Shown: positions 46,285-57,725, numbered from the stretch's first letter. The stretch is DNA of 64,000 bases from Aggregatibacter kilianii (GCF_003129965.1 NZ_NRCJ01000003.1:1-64000), one strand, 5' to 3'. Numbers and translations: made by a program. Notes: generated by a model not told the origin, from the letters alone.

Positions 46285-48858
46285 ATGAACCAAACTTCTT
46301 TGTTTAATTTATCCTGGCCGCGCTATTTGAATTTGTTATTTTTATTATTAAGCGCAGGGTTTTTAGCCAGTGGTGTGGTGACATTGATTGCCGCCAATTT
46401 AGATTACCTTTCCGATTTAGCCAAAATTTACGGCTTGCAGCTGGTGTTAATCCTTTCCGTTTTATTGGGATGCCATTTCTTTTTGCGTGAAAGCCGAAAA
46501 TTGGAAAAGGAAAAATTAAAACTGCTTTCTGCCACCTTTTTCTTTCTTACCGCCGTGCTTATCGGTGCGGTGTTCGCTTTAGTGGGGCAGACCTATCAAA
46601 CGGGCGCTAATGCGTGGCAGTTGTTTGCCATTTGGTCGTTGTGCCAGCTTCCGTTGCTTTTTTTGCTGCCGAATATCGCTTCCGCTTTATTATTTATCGC
46701 TACCACGAATCTAACCTCGTATTTGTACTACGACACTTGGTCTGAGTATGATGTGATTAATCATGCTTTCCTTTTGAATTTTGTTTTCTTATTGTTAAGT
46801 GAAATTTTTATTCGTCAATTACACGATCAGAATTGGCGTATTTTGCCGAAGATTCTCACTTTTTTCGTGTTAAGCCTTCTGTTTGGCGTCGATATCATCA
46901 CGGATAATTTGCCCCTTGATACCCATCCTGCCGTGTATTTTTTTACGTTGTTTTTGCAGGTGGCGATTCCGTCGGCGATATTTATTTATGTGTATAAAAA
47001 ATATCGATTTGATTTCGTGAATTTGATCACGGCAACCACGTGTTCCATTATTGCGTTTGTCGTTTTCCTGTTTTCTAACGTGAACTCCGGCGATTTTGCC
47101 GTGTTAGCCGGTTTGCTGACGTTTATCATTACGATTTTTGCCATTATGTTGTTGCATAGCTGGTATAAACAACATTACCCACAGCGTAAAAATATTTCTT
47201 GGGCGTTGTCGATTTTATTGATTTTTGCCATTTTTATCGGCATCGTAACCGCCTTAATTTGGCTTTTCTTAACCTTAAACGTGTCCGAACCGAAAACCGG
47301 CTTGTTGATTCTCAGTGTCATCGTATTATTTATCGCCTTGGGGCTGAATTTCGGTAATCCTCACGCTGAAACACATATGTCCATTATCATCGGGATCTTT
47401 TTCCTGATGGGATACAACCTGCTTGCCGGCTATTTCCTTGCCGATACTTTTGATACCTACGGCGAAGGGGAATTAACCTGTGACGCGCCATTATGCTTTA
47501 CTGCCATCGTTGCGGTACTTTATTTTTTACGCAAAGAAGTTTGGCTGAGAACGCTCACCATTGTGACGGTGTTGATGATGTGGCACATTTATTTTACCGA
47601 TTGTGCCATGGTGCATCTTAACCATGCCAATCGCATTGAACACAGTTATGCACCTTTGTATTTTGTCACCATGCTGTGCTGTGTGATGGCATTTTTTGTG
47701 CAAAAAATCTACGCCGAAAACAGCAAGATCACAGAACAAATTACCCCTTTCGCTTGGGCGTTTTTATTATTCAGCATTGGCGGTTGGGCATTTTCTGCGG
47801 ATAATTTTTTGTCGCCGTTCGTGTTTAATGTGACAGAAACCATTAATTCCTTGCCGGAAATTGACACCTTTGGCGAATTTTTCAATATGATCACCGCCGG
47901 TTTTTATTCCCGTGCCGGTTTCAAATTCGGCTGGTGGGTTTCCTTGTTGGTTTGCCTCGCCCCGTTAATCAGCTATTTTGTCATCAGTCGTTTTTTCACC
48001 TTAGCATCCCATGAAAAACCGGCTGTGGCAGCGGTATTGGCAACCTTTACCTTCATTTTCGTCGGTCAGCCTTCCGCCTTATTTTTCGTCACCTTATTAT
48101 TACTGGCATACTTCACGGAAAGTCGCGCCTTGTTTTTCATTGCCGTGTTTGCCTTGGTGTGTAACTTGGGACTTTACTATTATCTATTATTTATCCCGTT
48201 GCTTTATAAGGCGTTATTGCTCCTATTTTTTGCCTTATTATTCTCCGCCGTCGCGATTTATTTGCACCGAAATCATAAACCGCAGCCCCAAAGTGCGGTC
48301 GTTTTGTCCGGCGTTTCTAAAGTCAAGCCGCTCATCGCTTTGTGCACGGTGCTGGTGATTTTGCTACCGTTGAATTACAAAGTTTGGCAGTTTGAAAATG
48401 TGTTGGCGACAGGTAAGCCGGTAGTATTGAAAATCGCGCCTGTTGACCCGCGTTCCATTATGCAAGGGGATTATATGTCCCTCAACTATGCCATTTTGAC
48501 GGACATCCGTGCGCAACTAAACGAATCTGCCAACCATTCGGAAAACCTCATTGATGAGGTGCCCGAGCCAAAACAACGCCCGAAACGGCTTTATGCCTTA
48601 ATTCATCAGGACGAACAGGGCGTTGCCACCTTATGTCGCGTGGAAAGCCGCATTCCGACAGATTTTTTTGATTGCGTGCCGGACGTGTATTTGCCGATAA
48701 ATAACGTGGGTTGGTTTCCAACATTACCAAGTCAGGAATATTTCTTCGCAGAAGGCAAGGGACAGCATTATGCGCAGGCGGAATATGCCGAATACCGTTT
48801 TAAAGACGGCATCTTATTGCTCGCCCGTTTGCTGGATAAGGATTTGAAACCGTTGTAG
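46285..48858 (+). CDS. DUF2157/DUF4401/GDYXXLXY fusion membrane protein
   Basis: 857 residues, very hydrophobic, with some twenty membrane helices and a soluble C-terminus. An N-terminal DUF2157-like block (about 15-170: LYPLAG-like repeats, GQTYQTGANAWQLF), a middle membrane block similar to DUF4401, and a C-terminal GDYXXLXY domain with the exact motif GDYMSLNY at 728-735. These are often three adjacent genes; here they form one chain. Function unknown; probably an inner-membrane complex. Uptake signal inside (about 48291). Terminator after it. Confidence 0.75.
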   Translation: MNQTSLFNLSWPRYLNLLFLLLSAGFLASGVVTLIAANLDYLSDLAKIYGLQLVLILSVLLGCHFFLRESRKLEKEKLKLLSATFFFLTAVLIGAVFALVGQTYQTGANAWQLFAIWSLCQLPLLFLLPNIASALLFIATTNLTSYLYYDTWSEYDVINHAFLLNFVFLLLSEIFIRQLHDQNWRILPKILTFFVLSLLFGVDIITDNLPLDTHPAVYFFTLFLQVAIPSAIFIYVYKKYRFDFVNLITATTCSIIAFVVFLFSNVNSGDFAVLAGLLTFIITIFAIMLLHSWYKQHYPQRKNISWALSILLIFAIFIGIVTALIWLFLTLNVSEPKTGLLILSVIVLFIALGLNFGNPHAETHMSIIIGIFFLMGYNLLAGYFLADTFDTYGEGELTCDAPLCFTAIVAVLYFLRKEVWLRTLTIVTVLMMWHIYFTDCAMVHLNHANRIEHSYAPLYFVTMLCCVMAFFVQKIYAENSKITEQITPFAWAFLLFSIGGWAFSADNFLSPFVFNVTETINSLPEIDTFGEFFNMITAGFYSRAGFKFGWWVSLLVCLAPLISYFVISRFFTLASHEKPAVAAVLATFTFIFVGQPSALFFVTLLLLAYFTESRALFFIAVFALVCNLGLYYYLLFIPLLYKALLLLFFALLFSAVAIYLHRNHKPQPQSAVVLSGVSKVKPLIALCTVLVILLPLNYKVWQFENVLATGKPVVLKIAPVDPRSIMQGDYMSLNYAILTDIRAQLNESANHSENLIDEVPEPKQRPKRLYALIHQDEQGVATLCRVESRIPTDFFDCVPDVYLPINNVGWFPTLPSQEYFFAEGKGQHYAQAEYAEYRFKDGILLLARLLDKDLKPL

Positions 48859-48872
48859 AAAGGGTATTGAGG

Positions 48873-48924
48873 AAAAAAGTGCGGTGGTTTTTAAAAACGT
48901 TTTTTAAATCCACCGCACTTTTTT
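48873..48924. terminator. Inverted uptake-signal terminator between fusion gene and cmoA
   Basis: AAAAAAGTGCGGTGG pairs with CCACCGCACTTTTTT; T-runs on both strands serve both convergent genes. Confidence 0.85.
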
Positions 48925-48942
48925 ATGTTTTAAGATACAGGT

Positions 48943-49698
<756 letters not shown>

Positions 49699-49819
49699 TC
49701 ATTTTAGAGAAAGTTTTTCACAGCGCAAATAAATTTCGCTTTCCAATTCAAAAGCCCCGGCAATTTCCGTATAATCAGGCGGTTAATTTATCTCTGAATT
49801 AGAAAAAAGGAATATAAAA

Positions 49820-51598
49820 ATGATGCGTTCACATTATTGCGGTGCGTTGAACCGTAGCAACATCGGACAAGAAGTGATATTAAGCGGTTGGGTACACCGT
49901 CGCCGTGATTTAGGTGGGTTGATTTTTATTGATATGCGCGATCGTGACGGTATCGTGCAAGTGTGTTTCGATCCTAAATTCCAAGACGCCTTAACCGCCG
50001 CGGCAGGCTTGCGTAACGAATTTTGTATTCAAATCAAAGGTGAAGTGATTGCCCGCCCGGAAAATCAAATCAACAAAAATATGGCGACCGGCGAAGTGGA
50101 GGTGTTGGCAAAAGCACTTAACATTTACAACGCTTCTGATGTGTTACCACTCGACTTCAACCAAAACAACACCGAAGAACAGCGCTTAAAATACCGTTAT
50201 TTGGATTTACGTCGCCCAGAAATGGCGCAACGTTTGAAAACCCGCGCGAAAATCACCAGCTTTGTGCGTCGTTTTATGGACGACAACGGTTTCTTGGATA
50301 TCGAAACCCCAATGCTCACCAAAGCGACCCCGGAAGGCGCGCGTGACTATTTGGTGCCGAGCCGTGTGCATAAAGGCAAATTCTATGCGTTGCCACAATC
50401 GCCGCAGCTTTTCAAACAGCTTCTTATGATGTCAGGTTTTGACCGTTATTATCAAATCGTGAAATGTTTCCGCGATGAAGATTTACGTGCAGACCGTCAG
50501 CCTGAATTCACTCAAATCGATGTGGAAACCTCTTTCTTAACCGCGCCTGAAGTGCGTGAAATTATGGAACGTATGGTGCACGGTTTGTGGCAAGAAATCA
50601 TCGGCGTGGATTTAGGCAAGTTCCCAGTGATGACTTGGCAAGAAGCAATGCGCCGTTTTGGTTCCGACAAGCCGGATTTACGTAACCCGTTAGAAATGGT
50701 GGATGTAGCAGACATCGTGAAAGACGTGGATTTCAAAGTATTTAGCGGACCTGCGAATGATCCAAATGGTCGCGTCACCGTGATTCGTGTGCCGAACGGC
50801 AATGAAATTAGCCGTAAACATATTGATGAATACACGCAATTCGTGGGTATTTACGGCGCGAAAGGCTTGGCGTGGTTAAAAGTGAACGATGTCAACGCAG
50901 GTCTTGAAGGCGTGCAAAGCCCAATCGCGAAATTCTTAAATGAAGAGGTGTTAAAAGCCTTATTTGAACGCGTAGGCGCACAAACCGGCGATATTTTATT
51001 CTTCGGCGCGGACAAATGGCAAACCGCCACCGATGCCATGGGCGCATTGCGTTTGAAACTGGGCCGTGATTTAGGTTTAACCCGTTTAGACGAATGGCAA
51101 CCGCTTTGGGTCATCGATTTCCCAATGTTCGAGCGTGATGACGAAGGCAACTTGGCAGCAATGCACCACCCATTCACTTCACCAAAAGATTTCAGCCCGG
51201 AACAATTAGAAGCGGATCCGACAAGTGCGGTTGCCAATGCTTACGATATGGTCATCAACGGCTACGAAGTGGGCGGCGGTTCTGTACGTATTTTCGATCC
51301 GAAAATGCAACAAACCGTGTTCCGTATTCTTGGCATTGACGAAGAACAACAACGCGAAAAATTCGGCTTCTTGTTGGATGCCTTAAAATTCGGTACACCA
51401 CCACACGCAGGTCTTGCTTTCGGTTTAGACCGTTTAACCATGCTCTTAACCGGCACGGAAAACATCCGCGATGTGATCGCCTTCCCGAAAACTACGGCGG
51501 CAGCGTGCTTGATGACGGAAGCGCCAAGTTTTGCGAATCCGCAAGCGTTGGCGGAATTAAGTATTCAAGTGGTTAAAACAAGCAAAGCGGACGAGTGA
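49820..51598 (+). CDS. aspS: Aspartyl-tRNA synthetase
   Basis: 592 residues. Class II synthetase of the bacterial type: OB-fold anticodon-binding domain (about 1-105), catalytic core with motif 1 near 145-165, motif 2 [18 protein letters not shown] (217-234), a GAD insertion (about 290-420), and motif 3 GLAFGLDRL near 530. Two adjacent ATG codons; the second (49823) gives the usual MRSHYC start. AAGG ribosome site upstream. Core uses uptake signals (about 51222). Confidence 0.97.
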   Translation: MMRSHYCGALNRSNIGQEVILSGWVHRRRDLGGLIFIDMRDRDGIVQVCFDPKFQDALTAAAGLRNEFCIQIKGEVIARPENQINKNMATGEVEVLAKALNIYNASDVLPLDFNQNNTEEQRLKYRYLDLRRPEMAQRLKTRAKITSFVRRFMDDNGFLDIETPMLTKATPEGARDYLVPSRVHKGKFYALPQSPQLFKQLLMMSGFDRYYQIVKCFRDEDLRADRQPEFTQIDVETSFLTAPEVREIMERMVHGLWQEIIGVDLGKFPVMTWQEAMRRFGSDKPDLRNPLEMVDVADIVKDVDFKVFSGPANDPNGRVTVIRVPNGNEISRKHIDEYTQFVGIYGAKGLAWLKVNDVNAGLEGVQSPIAKFLNEEVLKALFERVGAQTGDILFFGADKWQTATDAMGALRLKLGRDLGLTRLDEWQPLWVIDFPMFERDDEGNLAAMHHPFTSPKDFSPEQLEADPTSAVANAYDMVINGYEVGGGSVRIFDPKMQQTVFRILGIDEEQQREKFGFLLDALKFGTPPHAGLAFGLDRLTMLLTGTENIRDVIAFPKTTAAACLMTEAPSFANPQALAELSIQVVKTSKADE

Positions 51599-51724
51599 TT
51601 TAAAGATAAACAAATTTACCGATAAATGTTACTATGCACACATTTGTCGGGAAATTTGTTTTCTGTTGCCTGTGTTGCAAAATCGTTTTTTTATCAACAA
51701 GCCGTAAAAAATAAGACCAATCAC

Positions 51725-52096
51725 ATGAAAAGACCGTTATCCATTCCTATCATTTGTTGGACTAACATTGCCATTAACTATCTGATTGCTTTAGGTATGA
51801 CATTGGTGATTTTAGCTGTGGGTACGTCGTCGATGGACTTTGGGGATTTTTATGTGTTGCTTCTTATGCCTTACCTTAATTTGATTTTAGTGGTGTATTT
51901 AAACAATATGATTTTGCGCGGGCGGCGTGGCGCAAGAAACGTGTTTATGGCTTGGTGCATTTTTCTCAATGTTTTGGGCTATTCCGTGTTCAATGATATA
52001 GAAATTACCTTGCTTGGCATTGCCCTTTCCATTGTTAATATTGTGTGTTTATACCATTCCTCCGCCAATCAATTTTTTGCAAAGAAAGTCGGTTAA
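51725..52096 (+). CDS. Small four-helix membrane protein, hypothetical
   Basis: 123 residues from the ATG at 51725 (MKRPLSIPIICW), with about four membrane helices and one basic loop (RGRRGARN) on the cytoplasmic side. The longer frame from 51626 starts with a sequence that does not look like a protein terminus. No family recognised. Single gene between aspS and an uptake-signal terminator. Confidence 0.6.
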   Translation: MKRPLSIPIICWTNIAINYLIALGMTLVILAVGTSSMDFGDFYVLLLMPYLNLILVVYLNNMILRGRRGARNVFMAWCIFLNVLGYSVFNDIEITLLGIALSIVNIVCLYHSSANQFFAKKVG

Positions 52097-52113
52097 TCGT
52101 TTGCTATTTGAGG

Positions 52114-52160
52114 AAAAGTGCGGTTAAAAACGTAGGTGTTTTTAACCGCACTTTCTTTTT
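52114..52160 (+). terminator. Inverted uptake-signal terminator
   Basis: AAAGTGCGGTTAAAAAC pairs with GTTTTTAACCGCACTTT (one-base slip), then TCTTTTT. The following 220 bases to the next gene hold nothing else I can name. Confidence 0.8.
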
Positions 52161-52379
52161 ATTAGAAAAATTTTATTCACTGAAATAAATTGCTTTTTTG
52201 GTGTTATTGCTTGTTATTGTGTTTTATGTTGAAGTGATATGCTGAAATGAGGAAATAATCAGATTTTTACACTGTTATTTGGCATAGCGCGGAATTTTAT
52301 TTTCTTTACTCAATTGTTAAATTCTATTATAAATGGCTTCTTTTTCTGTTTTTATGGTCAATTTATAAGAGAAAATGCT

Positions 52380-53648
52380 ATGAGTGAAGTTTCAAATCCA
52401 GTAGAGAAGTCCACATGGGCGACTAAATTCGCCGCCTTAGGCCCCGGAATTGTGATGGCGTCCGCTGCCGTCGGCGGTTCGCACATTATCGCCTCTACAC
52501 AAGCCGGTGCAATTTACGGCTGGGAGTTAGTGAGCATTGTGATTCTTGCCAATTTATTCAAATATCCTTTCTTCCGCTTCGGCGTGCAATATACCTTGGA
52601 TACCGGCAATACTTTGTTGGAAGGCTATCGCCAAAAAGGCAAATTCTATTTATGGTTATTCCTGATTTTAAACATTTTTGCCACCGTGATTAATACTGCA
52701 GCGGTTGGTTTATTAACGGCGGCGATTTTAACATTTGTTATTCCAATCCCGTTGCCAATGCCGGTGTTAAGTTCATTAGTGATTGTTGTCACAACAGCCA
52801 TTTTATTATTAGGCAAATACCGTCTTTTAGACAGCCTATCCAAGATCATCATGATTGCCTTAACGGTAACAACGGTGAGCGCAGTGGTAATTGCTTTTAT
52901 GCGGAACGGTATGCAAGGCGTGGCACCGGCGGACTTTGTTGCACCTTCACCGTGGGAACTTGCCAATTTGGCGTTCTTGGTGGCGTTAATGGGCTGGATG
53001 CCGGCACCGATTGAAATCTCTGCGATTAACTCTATGTGGGTGGTAGCGAAACGCCGCTTGACGAAGGTGTCTTATCAGGATGGTTTGTTTGACTTCAATG
53101 TGGGTTATATTGGCACGGCAATTTTGGCGGTCGTATTTTTGGCATTGGGCGCATTGGTGCAATTCGGTTCGCCTGAAACCGTGGAAATCGCAGGTGTTAA
53201 ATATATCGCGCAACTGATTAATATGTATGCCAGCACCATCGGTGATTGGGCACGTTTATTAATTGCGGTTATCGCGTTTATGTGTATGTTCGGTACCACC
53301 ATTACCGTTATCGACGGCTATTCCCGCACCAATGTGGAATCCTTGCGTTTATTGCTCGGCAAACACGAAAGCTCGGTGAGAACCTTAAACATCGCGATGG
53401 TATTGGCGGCGTTATCCGGTTTGGCGATTATTTTCTACTTTAATAATGCCGTTGGTCCGATGCTCAAATTCGCCATGATTGCCTCCTTTGTTTCCGCGCC
53501 GGTTTTTGCCTGGTTAAATTTATCCTTAACCATGAAAGCCAAACACAGCGTGAAAGGCGGATTATTGTGGTTGTCCTTGATCGGCTTATTCTACTTAACC
53601 GCATTTGCCGCATTATTTATTGTGCAACAAGCTGGCTGGTTAAGTTAA
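52380..53648 (+). CDS. Nramp-superfamily transporter lacking canonical metal-site motifs
   Basis: 422 residues with eleven membrane helices in the Nramp order. The first helix starts GPGIVMASAAVGGSHI, where metal-transporting Nramps have a D-P-G-N; the sixth has WMPAPIEISA where they have M-P-H. Both metal-ligand motifs are thus replaced, so Mn/Fe transport should not be assumed. The ATG at 52380 (MSEVSNPVEK) is preferred over an upstream in-frame start whose N-terminus is odd. Monocistronic, ended by an uptake-signal terminator. Confidence 0.8.
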   Translation: MSEVSNPVEKSTWATKFAALGPGIVMASAAVGGSHIIASTQAGAIYGWELVSIVILANLFKYPFFRFGVQYTLDTGNTLLEGYRQKGKFYLWLFLILNIFATVINTAAVGLLTAAILTFVIPIPLPMPVLSSLVIVVTTAILLLGKYRLLDSLSKIIMIALTVTTVSAVVIAFMRNGMQGVAPADFVAPSPWELANLAFLVALMGWMPAPIEISAINSMWVVAKRRLTKVSYQDGLFDFNVGYIGTAILAVVFLALGALVQFGSPETVEIAGVKYIAQLINMYASTIGDWARLLIAVIAFMCMFGTTITVIDGYSRTNVESLRLLLGKHESSVRTLNIAMVLAALSGLAIIFYFNNAVGPMLKFAMIASFVSAPVFAWLNLSLTMKAKHSVKGGLLWLSLIGLFYLTAFAALFIVQQAGWLS

Positions 53649-53660
53649 AAAACATCGTAG

Positions 53661-53703
53661 AAAATTACCGCACTTTATTCCCGTAAAGTGCGGTAATTTT
53701 TTT
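53661..53703 (+). terminator. Inverted uptake-signal terminator
   Basis: AAAATTACCGCACTTT pairs with AAAGTGCGGTAATTTT, then more T. The uptake signals point inward here, opposite to most others. Confidence 0.85.
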
Positions 53704-53753
53704 GAAAGTTTTTAATAAACAAGGTATTATGCCTTTCATTTCCAACAACGCGA

Positions 53754-54209
53754 ATGCCCCCCTTGAAATATAAAAATAATGAATCGGTTTTGGTTGTGAT
53801 TTATGCGCAAAATAGCGGCAGGATTTTAATGTTGCAACGTCGTGATGACCCTAATTTTTGGCAATCGGTAACCGGTTCACTTGAGGAAAACGAAACGCCG
53901 CGCCAAACTGCAATTCGTGAAGTGTGGGAAGAAGTCGGTTTAAAAATATCTGTAAAAACAACCGCACTTTTTGATTGTCATGAAAGTATAGAATTTGAAA
54001 TTTTTCCGCATTTCCGTTATAAATACGCACCAAATATTACCCATTGTCGGGAGCATTGGTTTTTATTCGCCGTAGAGCAGGAATTTACCCCAAAATTAAC
54101 GGAACATCTGGCGTTTCAATGGGTTTCTGCGGAACAAGCCGCGCAAATGACGAAGTCGCCAAATAATGCGGAAGCGATTAGAAAATATTTATTAAATTTT
54201 GAAAATTAG
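53754..54209 (+). CDS. nudB: Dihydroneopterin triphosphate diphosphatase
   Basis: 151 residues. Nudix enzyme removing pyrophosphate from dihydroneopterin triphosphate in folate synthesis. Nudix box GSLEENETPRQTAIREVWEEVGL at about 42-64 (given here as its ends G42 and L64; key residues REVWEE near 57-62). FHFRYKYAP-type segment (PHFRYKYAPNITHC) is shared with H. influenzae NudB. 12 bases before yebC, the same arrangement. Confidence 0.9.
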   Translation: MPPLKYKNNESVLVVIYAQNSGRILMLQRRDDPNFWQSVTGSLEENETPRQTAIREVWEEVGLKISVKTTALFDCHESIEFEIFPHFRYKYAPNITHCREHWFLFAVEQEFTPKLTEHLAFQWVSAEQAAQMTKSPNNAEAIRKYLLNFEN

Positions 54210-54221
54210 AAGGAAAACAAA

Positions 54222-54962
54222 ATGGCAGGCCATAGTAAATGGGCAAATATTAAACACCGTAAGGCGGCACAAGATGCCCAGCGCGGTAAAATCTTTACTA
54301 AATTAATTCGTGAATTGGTGACTGCTGCCAAAATCGGCGGTGGCGATGTAGCCTCCAACCCGCGTTTGCGTGCGGCGGTAGATAAAGCATTAAGCAATAA
54401 TATGACGCGTGACACCATTAATCGAGCTATCGAACGCGGTGTGGGCGGTGGTGACGACACCAATATGGAAACCCGCGTGTATGAAGGTTATGGACCGGGC
54501 GGTACGGCGGTGATGGTGGAATGTTTAAGCGATAACGCTAACCGTACTATTTCCCAAGTGCGTCCGAGCTTTACCAAATGTGGCGGTAACTTAGGTACGG
54601 AAGGTTCTGTCGGTTATTTATTCAGCAAAAAAGGTCTGATTTTAGTGAACCAAGCGGATGAGGATGCGCTGATGGAAGCGGCGATCGAAGGCGGTGCCGA
54701 TGATGTTCAACCGCAGGAAGACGGTTCCTTTGAAATTTATACCGCATGGGAAGATTTGGGTGCTGTGCGCGATGCTATTGAAGCCGCCGGCTTTAAAATT
54801 GAAAATGCCGAAGTGACCATGATTCCGTCCACCACAGTAGATTTAGACGCGGAAACCGCGCCGAAACTACTTCGTTTAATTGATATGTTAGAAGACTGTG
54901 ATGATGTGCAAAACGTATATCATAACGGTGAAATTAGTGATGAAATCGCAGCAATGCTATAA
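54222..54962 (+). CDS. yebC: YebC/TACO1-family protein
   Basis: 246 residues starting [19 protein letters not shown], the family signature, with GYGPGG near 87-92. Long annotated as a transcriptional regulator; recent family work links members to translation of difficult (for example proline-rich) sequences. Which applies here is not shown. It is in the nudB-yebC-(lipoprotein)-ruvC run, with AAGGAAAAC as ribosome site. Confidence 0.95.
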   Translation: MAGHSKWANIKHRKAAQDAQRGKIFTKLIRELVTAAKIGGGDVASNPRLRAAVDKALSNNMTRDTINRAIERGVGGGDDTNMETRVYEGYGPGGTAVMVECLSDNANRTISQVRPSFTKCGGNLGTEGSVGYLFSKKGLILVNQADEDALMEAAIEGGADDVQPQEDGSFEIYTAWEDLGAVRDAIEAAGFKIENAEVTMIPSTTVDLDAETAPKLLRLIDMLEDCDDVQNVYHNGEISDEIAAML

Positions 54963-54971
54963 GGAGCATGT

Positions 54972-55385
54972 ATGAAATTAGTAAAAACATTATCTGCTGT
55001 TGCAATCATTGCGGTATTGTCCGCATGTTCTGCTTCCAAGAAAGAACCACCACCGCCGGTGAAATCCGAGAAAACGGTGGTTTATTCCTGTAACAAGCGA
55101 GCAGTGACCGTGACCTACCAATTTGAAAACCAAGAGCCAACAGAAGCCAAAGTGGTGATGCGCAAGAAAGTAATTGCGGAATCACTACCATTGAGCAATG
55201 TTGATAAAGATTTCCCTTCATTCGTTTCCGATAAATATATTTGGAGCGTTGACAATGGATTCTCATTGAATACCGCCACTGAAACTGAAGGTGTTATGTT
55301 GACTCAACGCGGTAAAAAAGTGGACAGAATTTTGGCTAAAAACTGTAAAGTTAATGCAAAAGCCACAGCAAGAGCCAATAAATAA
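54972..55385 (+). CDS. MliC-like lipoprotein (possible lysozyme inhibitor)
   Basis: 137 residues with lipobox LSAC (Cys19) followed by Ser, so an outer-membrane-type lipoprotein. The mature part fits the MliC/PliC pattern: VVYSCNKRAVTVTYQF near 35-50, a SDKYIW segment near 88, and a C-terminal ILAKNC, giving the two cysteines (39 and about 125) expected to form a disulfide. Members inhibit host C-type lysozyme. The match is by eye and divergent. It sits ten bases after yebC with a ribosome site AAGGAG, between yebC and ruvC, which are direct neighbours in H. influenzae from memory. Confidence 0.6.
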   Translation: MKLVKTLSAVAIIAVLSACSASKKEPPPPVKSEKTVVYSCNKRAVTVTYQFENQEPTEAKVVMRKKVIAESLPLSNVDKDFPSFVSDKYIWSVDNGFSLNTATETEGVMLTQRGKKVDRILAKNCKVNAKATARANK

Positions 55386-55401
55386 TTTTTAAAATAAGGC
55401 A

Positions 55402-55430
55402 AAACGGGTAGAGGATTTCTACCCGTTTGT
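55402..55430 (+). terminator. Terminator before ruvC
   Basis: 11-bp stem AAACGGGTAGA/TCTACCCGTTT with a five-base loop; short T tail. It may separate the lipoprotein from the ruv genes. Confidence 0.7.
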
Positions 55431-55443
55431 TTATGAGCAATTC

Positions 55444-56016
55444 ATGAGTATTATTTTAGGTATTGACCCCGGTTCTCGCGTGACAGGCTACGGCGTGATT
55501 CGACAGCACGGGCGGCAGTTGGAATATCTTGGTAGCGGCGCAATTCGCACTCAAGTGGAAGATTTGCCGACTCGTTTAAAACGAATTTATGCAGGTGTAA
55601 CAGAAATTATTACGCAATTTCAGCCGGATATGTTTGCTATCGAACAGGTGTTTATGGCAAAAAATGCCGATTCTGCATTAAAGCTTGGGCAAGCACGCGG
55701 TACGGCGATTGTTGCGGCGGTGAATCATAATTTGCCGGTATTTGAATATGCGGCGCGCCTGATTAAACAAACCGTTGTGGGGATCGGTTCGGCAGATAAA
55801 ATTCAAGTGCAGGAAATGGTCACCCGCATTCTGAAACTTTCCGATAAACCGCAAGCGGATGCGGCGGACGCCTTGGCAATCGCCATTACTCATGCCCATT
55901 CTATTCAACATTCTTTCCATGTTGCAGATGCTGTCGGTCAGCATAAAACGCAGGAAAAAATGACCGCACTTTTGCGTACCCGATACAGCCGAGGTCGCTT
56001 CCGTTTAAAAATTTAA
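55444..56016 (+). CDS. ruvC: Crossover junction endodeoxyribonuclease RuvC
   Basis: 190 residues. Resolves Holliday junctions made mobile by RuvAB. RNase H-like fold with acidic residues at Asp8 (LGIDPG), Glu near 67 (AIEQVF) and the ADAADALA pair near 138-142. Starts 14 bases after the terminator. First of ruvC-ruvA-ruvB. Confidence 0.97.
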   Translation: MSIILGIDPGSRVTGYGVIRQHGRQLEYLGSGAIRTQVEDLPTRLKRIYAGVTEIITQFQPDMFAIEQVFMAKNADSALKLGQARGTAIVAAVNHNLPVFEYAARLIKQTVVGIGSADKIQVQEMVTRILKLSDKPQADAADALAIAITHAHSIQHSFHVADAVGQHKTQEKMTALLRTRYSRGRFRLKI

Positions 56017-56079
56017 CTGGATGTTTATCCAGTTTTATTTTATGCTACGCACAATTTTTTATTCATCACTAGGATTCTT

Positions 56080-56694
56080 ATGATTGGTCATCTCACCGGT
56101 ATTTTAATGGAAAAACAGCCGCCGGAAATTTTGCTGGATGTACAAGGTGTCGGCTATGAGTTGTTGCTACCGATGACAAGCTTTTACAATCTGCCGGAAG
56201 TGGGCAAACAAACAGCCTTGTTTACACATTTGGTGGTGCGCGAAGATGCGCATTTGTTGTTTGGATTTACCCAAAAAACCGACCGCACTTTATTTCGTGA
56301 ATTGATTAAAACCAATGGTGTCGGACCCAAATTGGCGTTAGCGATTTTGTCTGCCATGTCGGTGGATGAATTTGCTTATGCCATTGAACGTGAAGAACTT
56401 TCTCGATTGGTGAAAATTCCCGGTATCGGTAAAAAAACCGCCGAACGCTTATTGGTTGAACTAAAAGGTAAATTTAAAGAAGTCAAAAATAACGATTTCT
56501 TTATGCAGGCGGATCATTTGCCGAGTTTTAATGTGGAAAGCATGACGACGGTTGAGCCTTCTAATGAAGCGGTTGCCGCATTGATTGCCTTAGGATACAA
56601 GCCGTTGGATGCGGAAAAAATGGTGAAAAAAGTGTCTAAACCTGAACTTTCCAGCGAACAACTTATTCGTGAAGCCTTGAAAGCGGCGCTGTAA
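56080..56694 (+). CDS. ruvA: Holliday junction helicase subunit RuvA
   Basis: 204 residues. DNA-binding tetramer that holds the junction for RuvB. Domain I OB-fold (about 1-65), domain II with two helix-hairpin-helix motifs ([10 protein letters not shown] near 82, [13 protein letters not shown] near 112), flexible linker, and domain III (about 155-204) that contacts RuvB. 15 bases before ruvB. Confidence 0.97.
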   Translation: MIGHLTGILMEKQPPEILLDVQGVGYELLLPMTSFYNLPEVGKQTALFTHLVVREDAHLLFGFTQKTDRTLFRELIKTNGVGPKLALAILSAMSVDEFAYAIEREELSRLVKIPGIGKKTAERLLVELKGKFKEVKNNDFFMQADHLPSFNVESMTTVEPSNEAVAALIALGYKPLDAEKMVKKVSKPELSSEQLIREALKAAL

Positions 56695-56709
56695 TTCGAG
56701 ATAACCAAG

Positions 56710-57723
56710 ATGATTGAAGCAGATAGAATTATCAGTGCTACGGCAAAAACCGACGAAGATTTCATTGATCGTGCCATTCGCCCGAAACTGTTGGCGGATT
56801 ATGTGGGACAACCGCAGGTGTGCGAACAAATGGAGATTTTCATTAAAGCGGCAAAATTGCGTCAGGACGCCTTGGATCATTTGTTGATTTTTGGTCCGCC
56901 GGGATTGGGCAAAACCACTTTAGCGAACATTGTCGCCAATGAAATGGGCGTGAATATTCGTACCACATCCGGTCCGGTATTGGAAAAAGCGGGCGATTTG
57001 GCAGCAATGTTAACCAATCTTGAGCCGCATGATGTGCTGTTTATTGACGAAATTCATCGCCTTTCACCGGCAATTGAAGAAGTGCTTTATCCGGCAATGG
57101 AAGATTATCAGCTGGATATTATGATCGGCGAAGGGCCTGCGGCGCGTTCCATTAAATTGGACTTGCCCCCTTTTACGCTTATCGGCGCAACCACCCGTGC
57201 CGGCTCGTTAACTTCTCCGTTGCGGGATCGTTTCGGTATCGTGCAACGCTTGGAGTTTTATTCTGTGCCGGATTTAACCTCTATCGTGTCAAGAAGTGCG
57301 GTCTGTTTACAGCTCAATATTGATGATGCGGCTGCCTATGAAATTGCCCGCCGTTCCCGTGGTACACCGCGTATCGCCAATCGACTATTGCGCCGTGTAC
57401 GTGATTATGCCGATGTGCGCAATAACGGTGTGATTACGGAAGCGATCGCGAAAGCGGCGTTATCTATGTTGGATATTGATAATGCCGGATTTGACTATTT
57501 GGACAGAAAATTGCTTACGGCGGTGATTGAACGTTTTGACGGTGGCCCGGTGGGATTAGATAACTTGGCGGCAGCTATTGGCGAAGAGAAGGACACTATT
57601 GAAGATGTGTTGGAGCCGTATTTAATTCAGCAGGGCTTCTTACAGCGGACGCCAAGAGGGCGAATTGCGACCTCAACTACTTATCGTCATTTCGGCATTG
57701 AGAAAATTTCCCGAGAGGATTAA
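56710..57723 (+). CDS. ruvB: Holliday junction helicase subunit RuvB
   Basis: 337 residues. AAA+ motor for branch migration. Walker [10 protein letters not shown] at 62-70, Walker [10 protein letters not shown] near 108-116, sensor 1 GATTRAG near 161-167, Arg finger region DRFG near 174, and a winged helix at the C-terminus. Ends the ruv group at a bidirectional terminator. Confidence 0.97.
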   Translation: MIEADRIISATAKTDEDFIDRAIRPKLLADYVGQPQVCEQMEIFIKAAKLRQDALDHLLIFGPPGLGKTTLANIVANEMGVNIRTTSGPVLEKAGDLAAMLTNLEPHDVLFIDEIHRLSPAIEEVLYPAMEDYQLDIMIGEGPAARSIKLDLPPFTLIGATTRAGSLTSPLRDRFGIVQRLEFYSVPDLTSIVSRSAVCLQLNIDDAAAYEIARRSRGTPRIANRLLRRVRDYADVRNNGVITEAIAKAALSMLDIDNAGFDYLDRKLLTAVIERFDGGPVGLDNLAAAIGEEKDTIEDVLEPYLIQQGFLQRTPRGRIATSTTYRHFGIEKISRED

Positions 57724-57725
57724 AC

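Noticed and set aside
52380-53648. Annotation as MntH manganese transporter
   Set aside because: The D-P-G-N and M-P-H motifs are absent.
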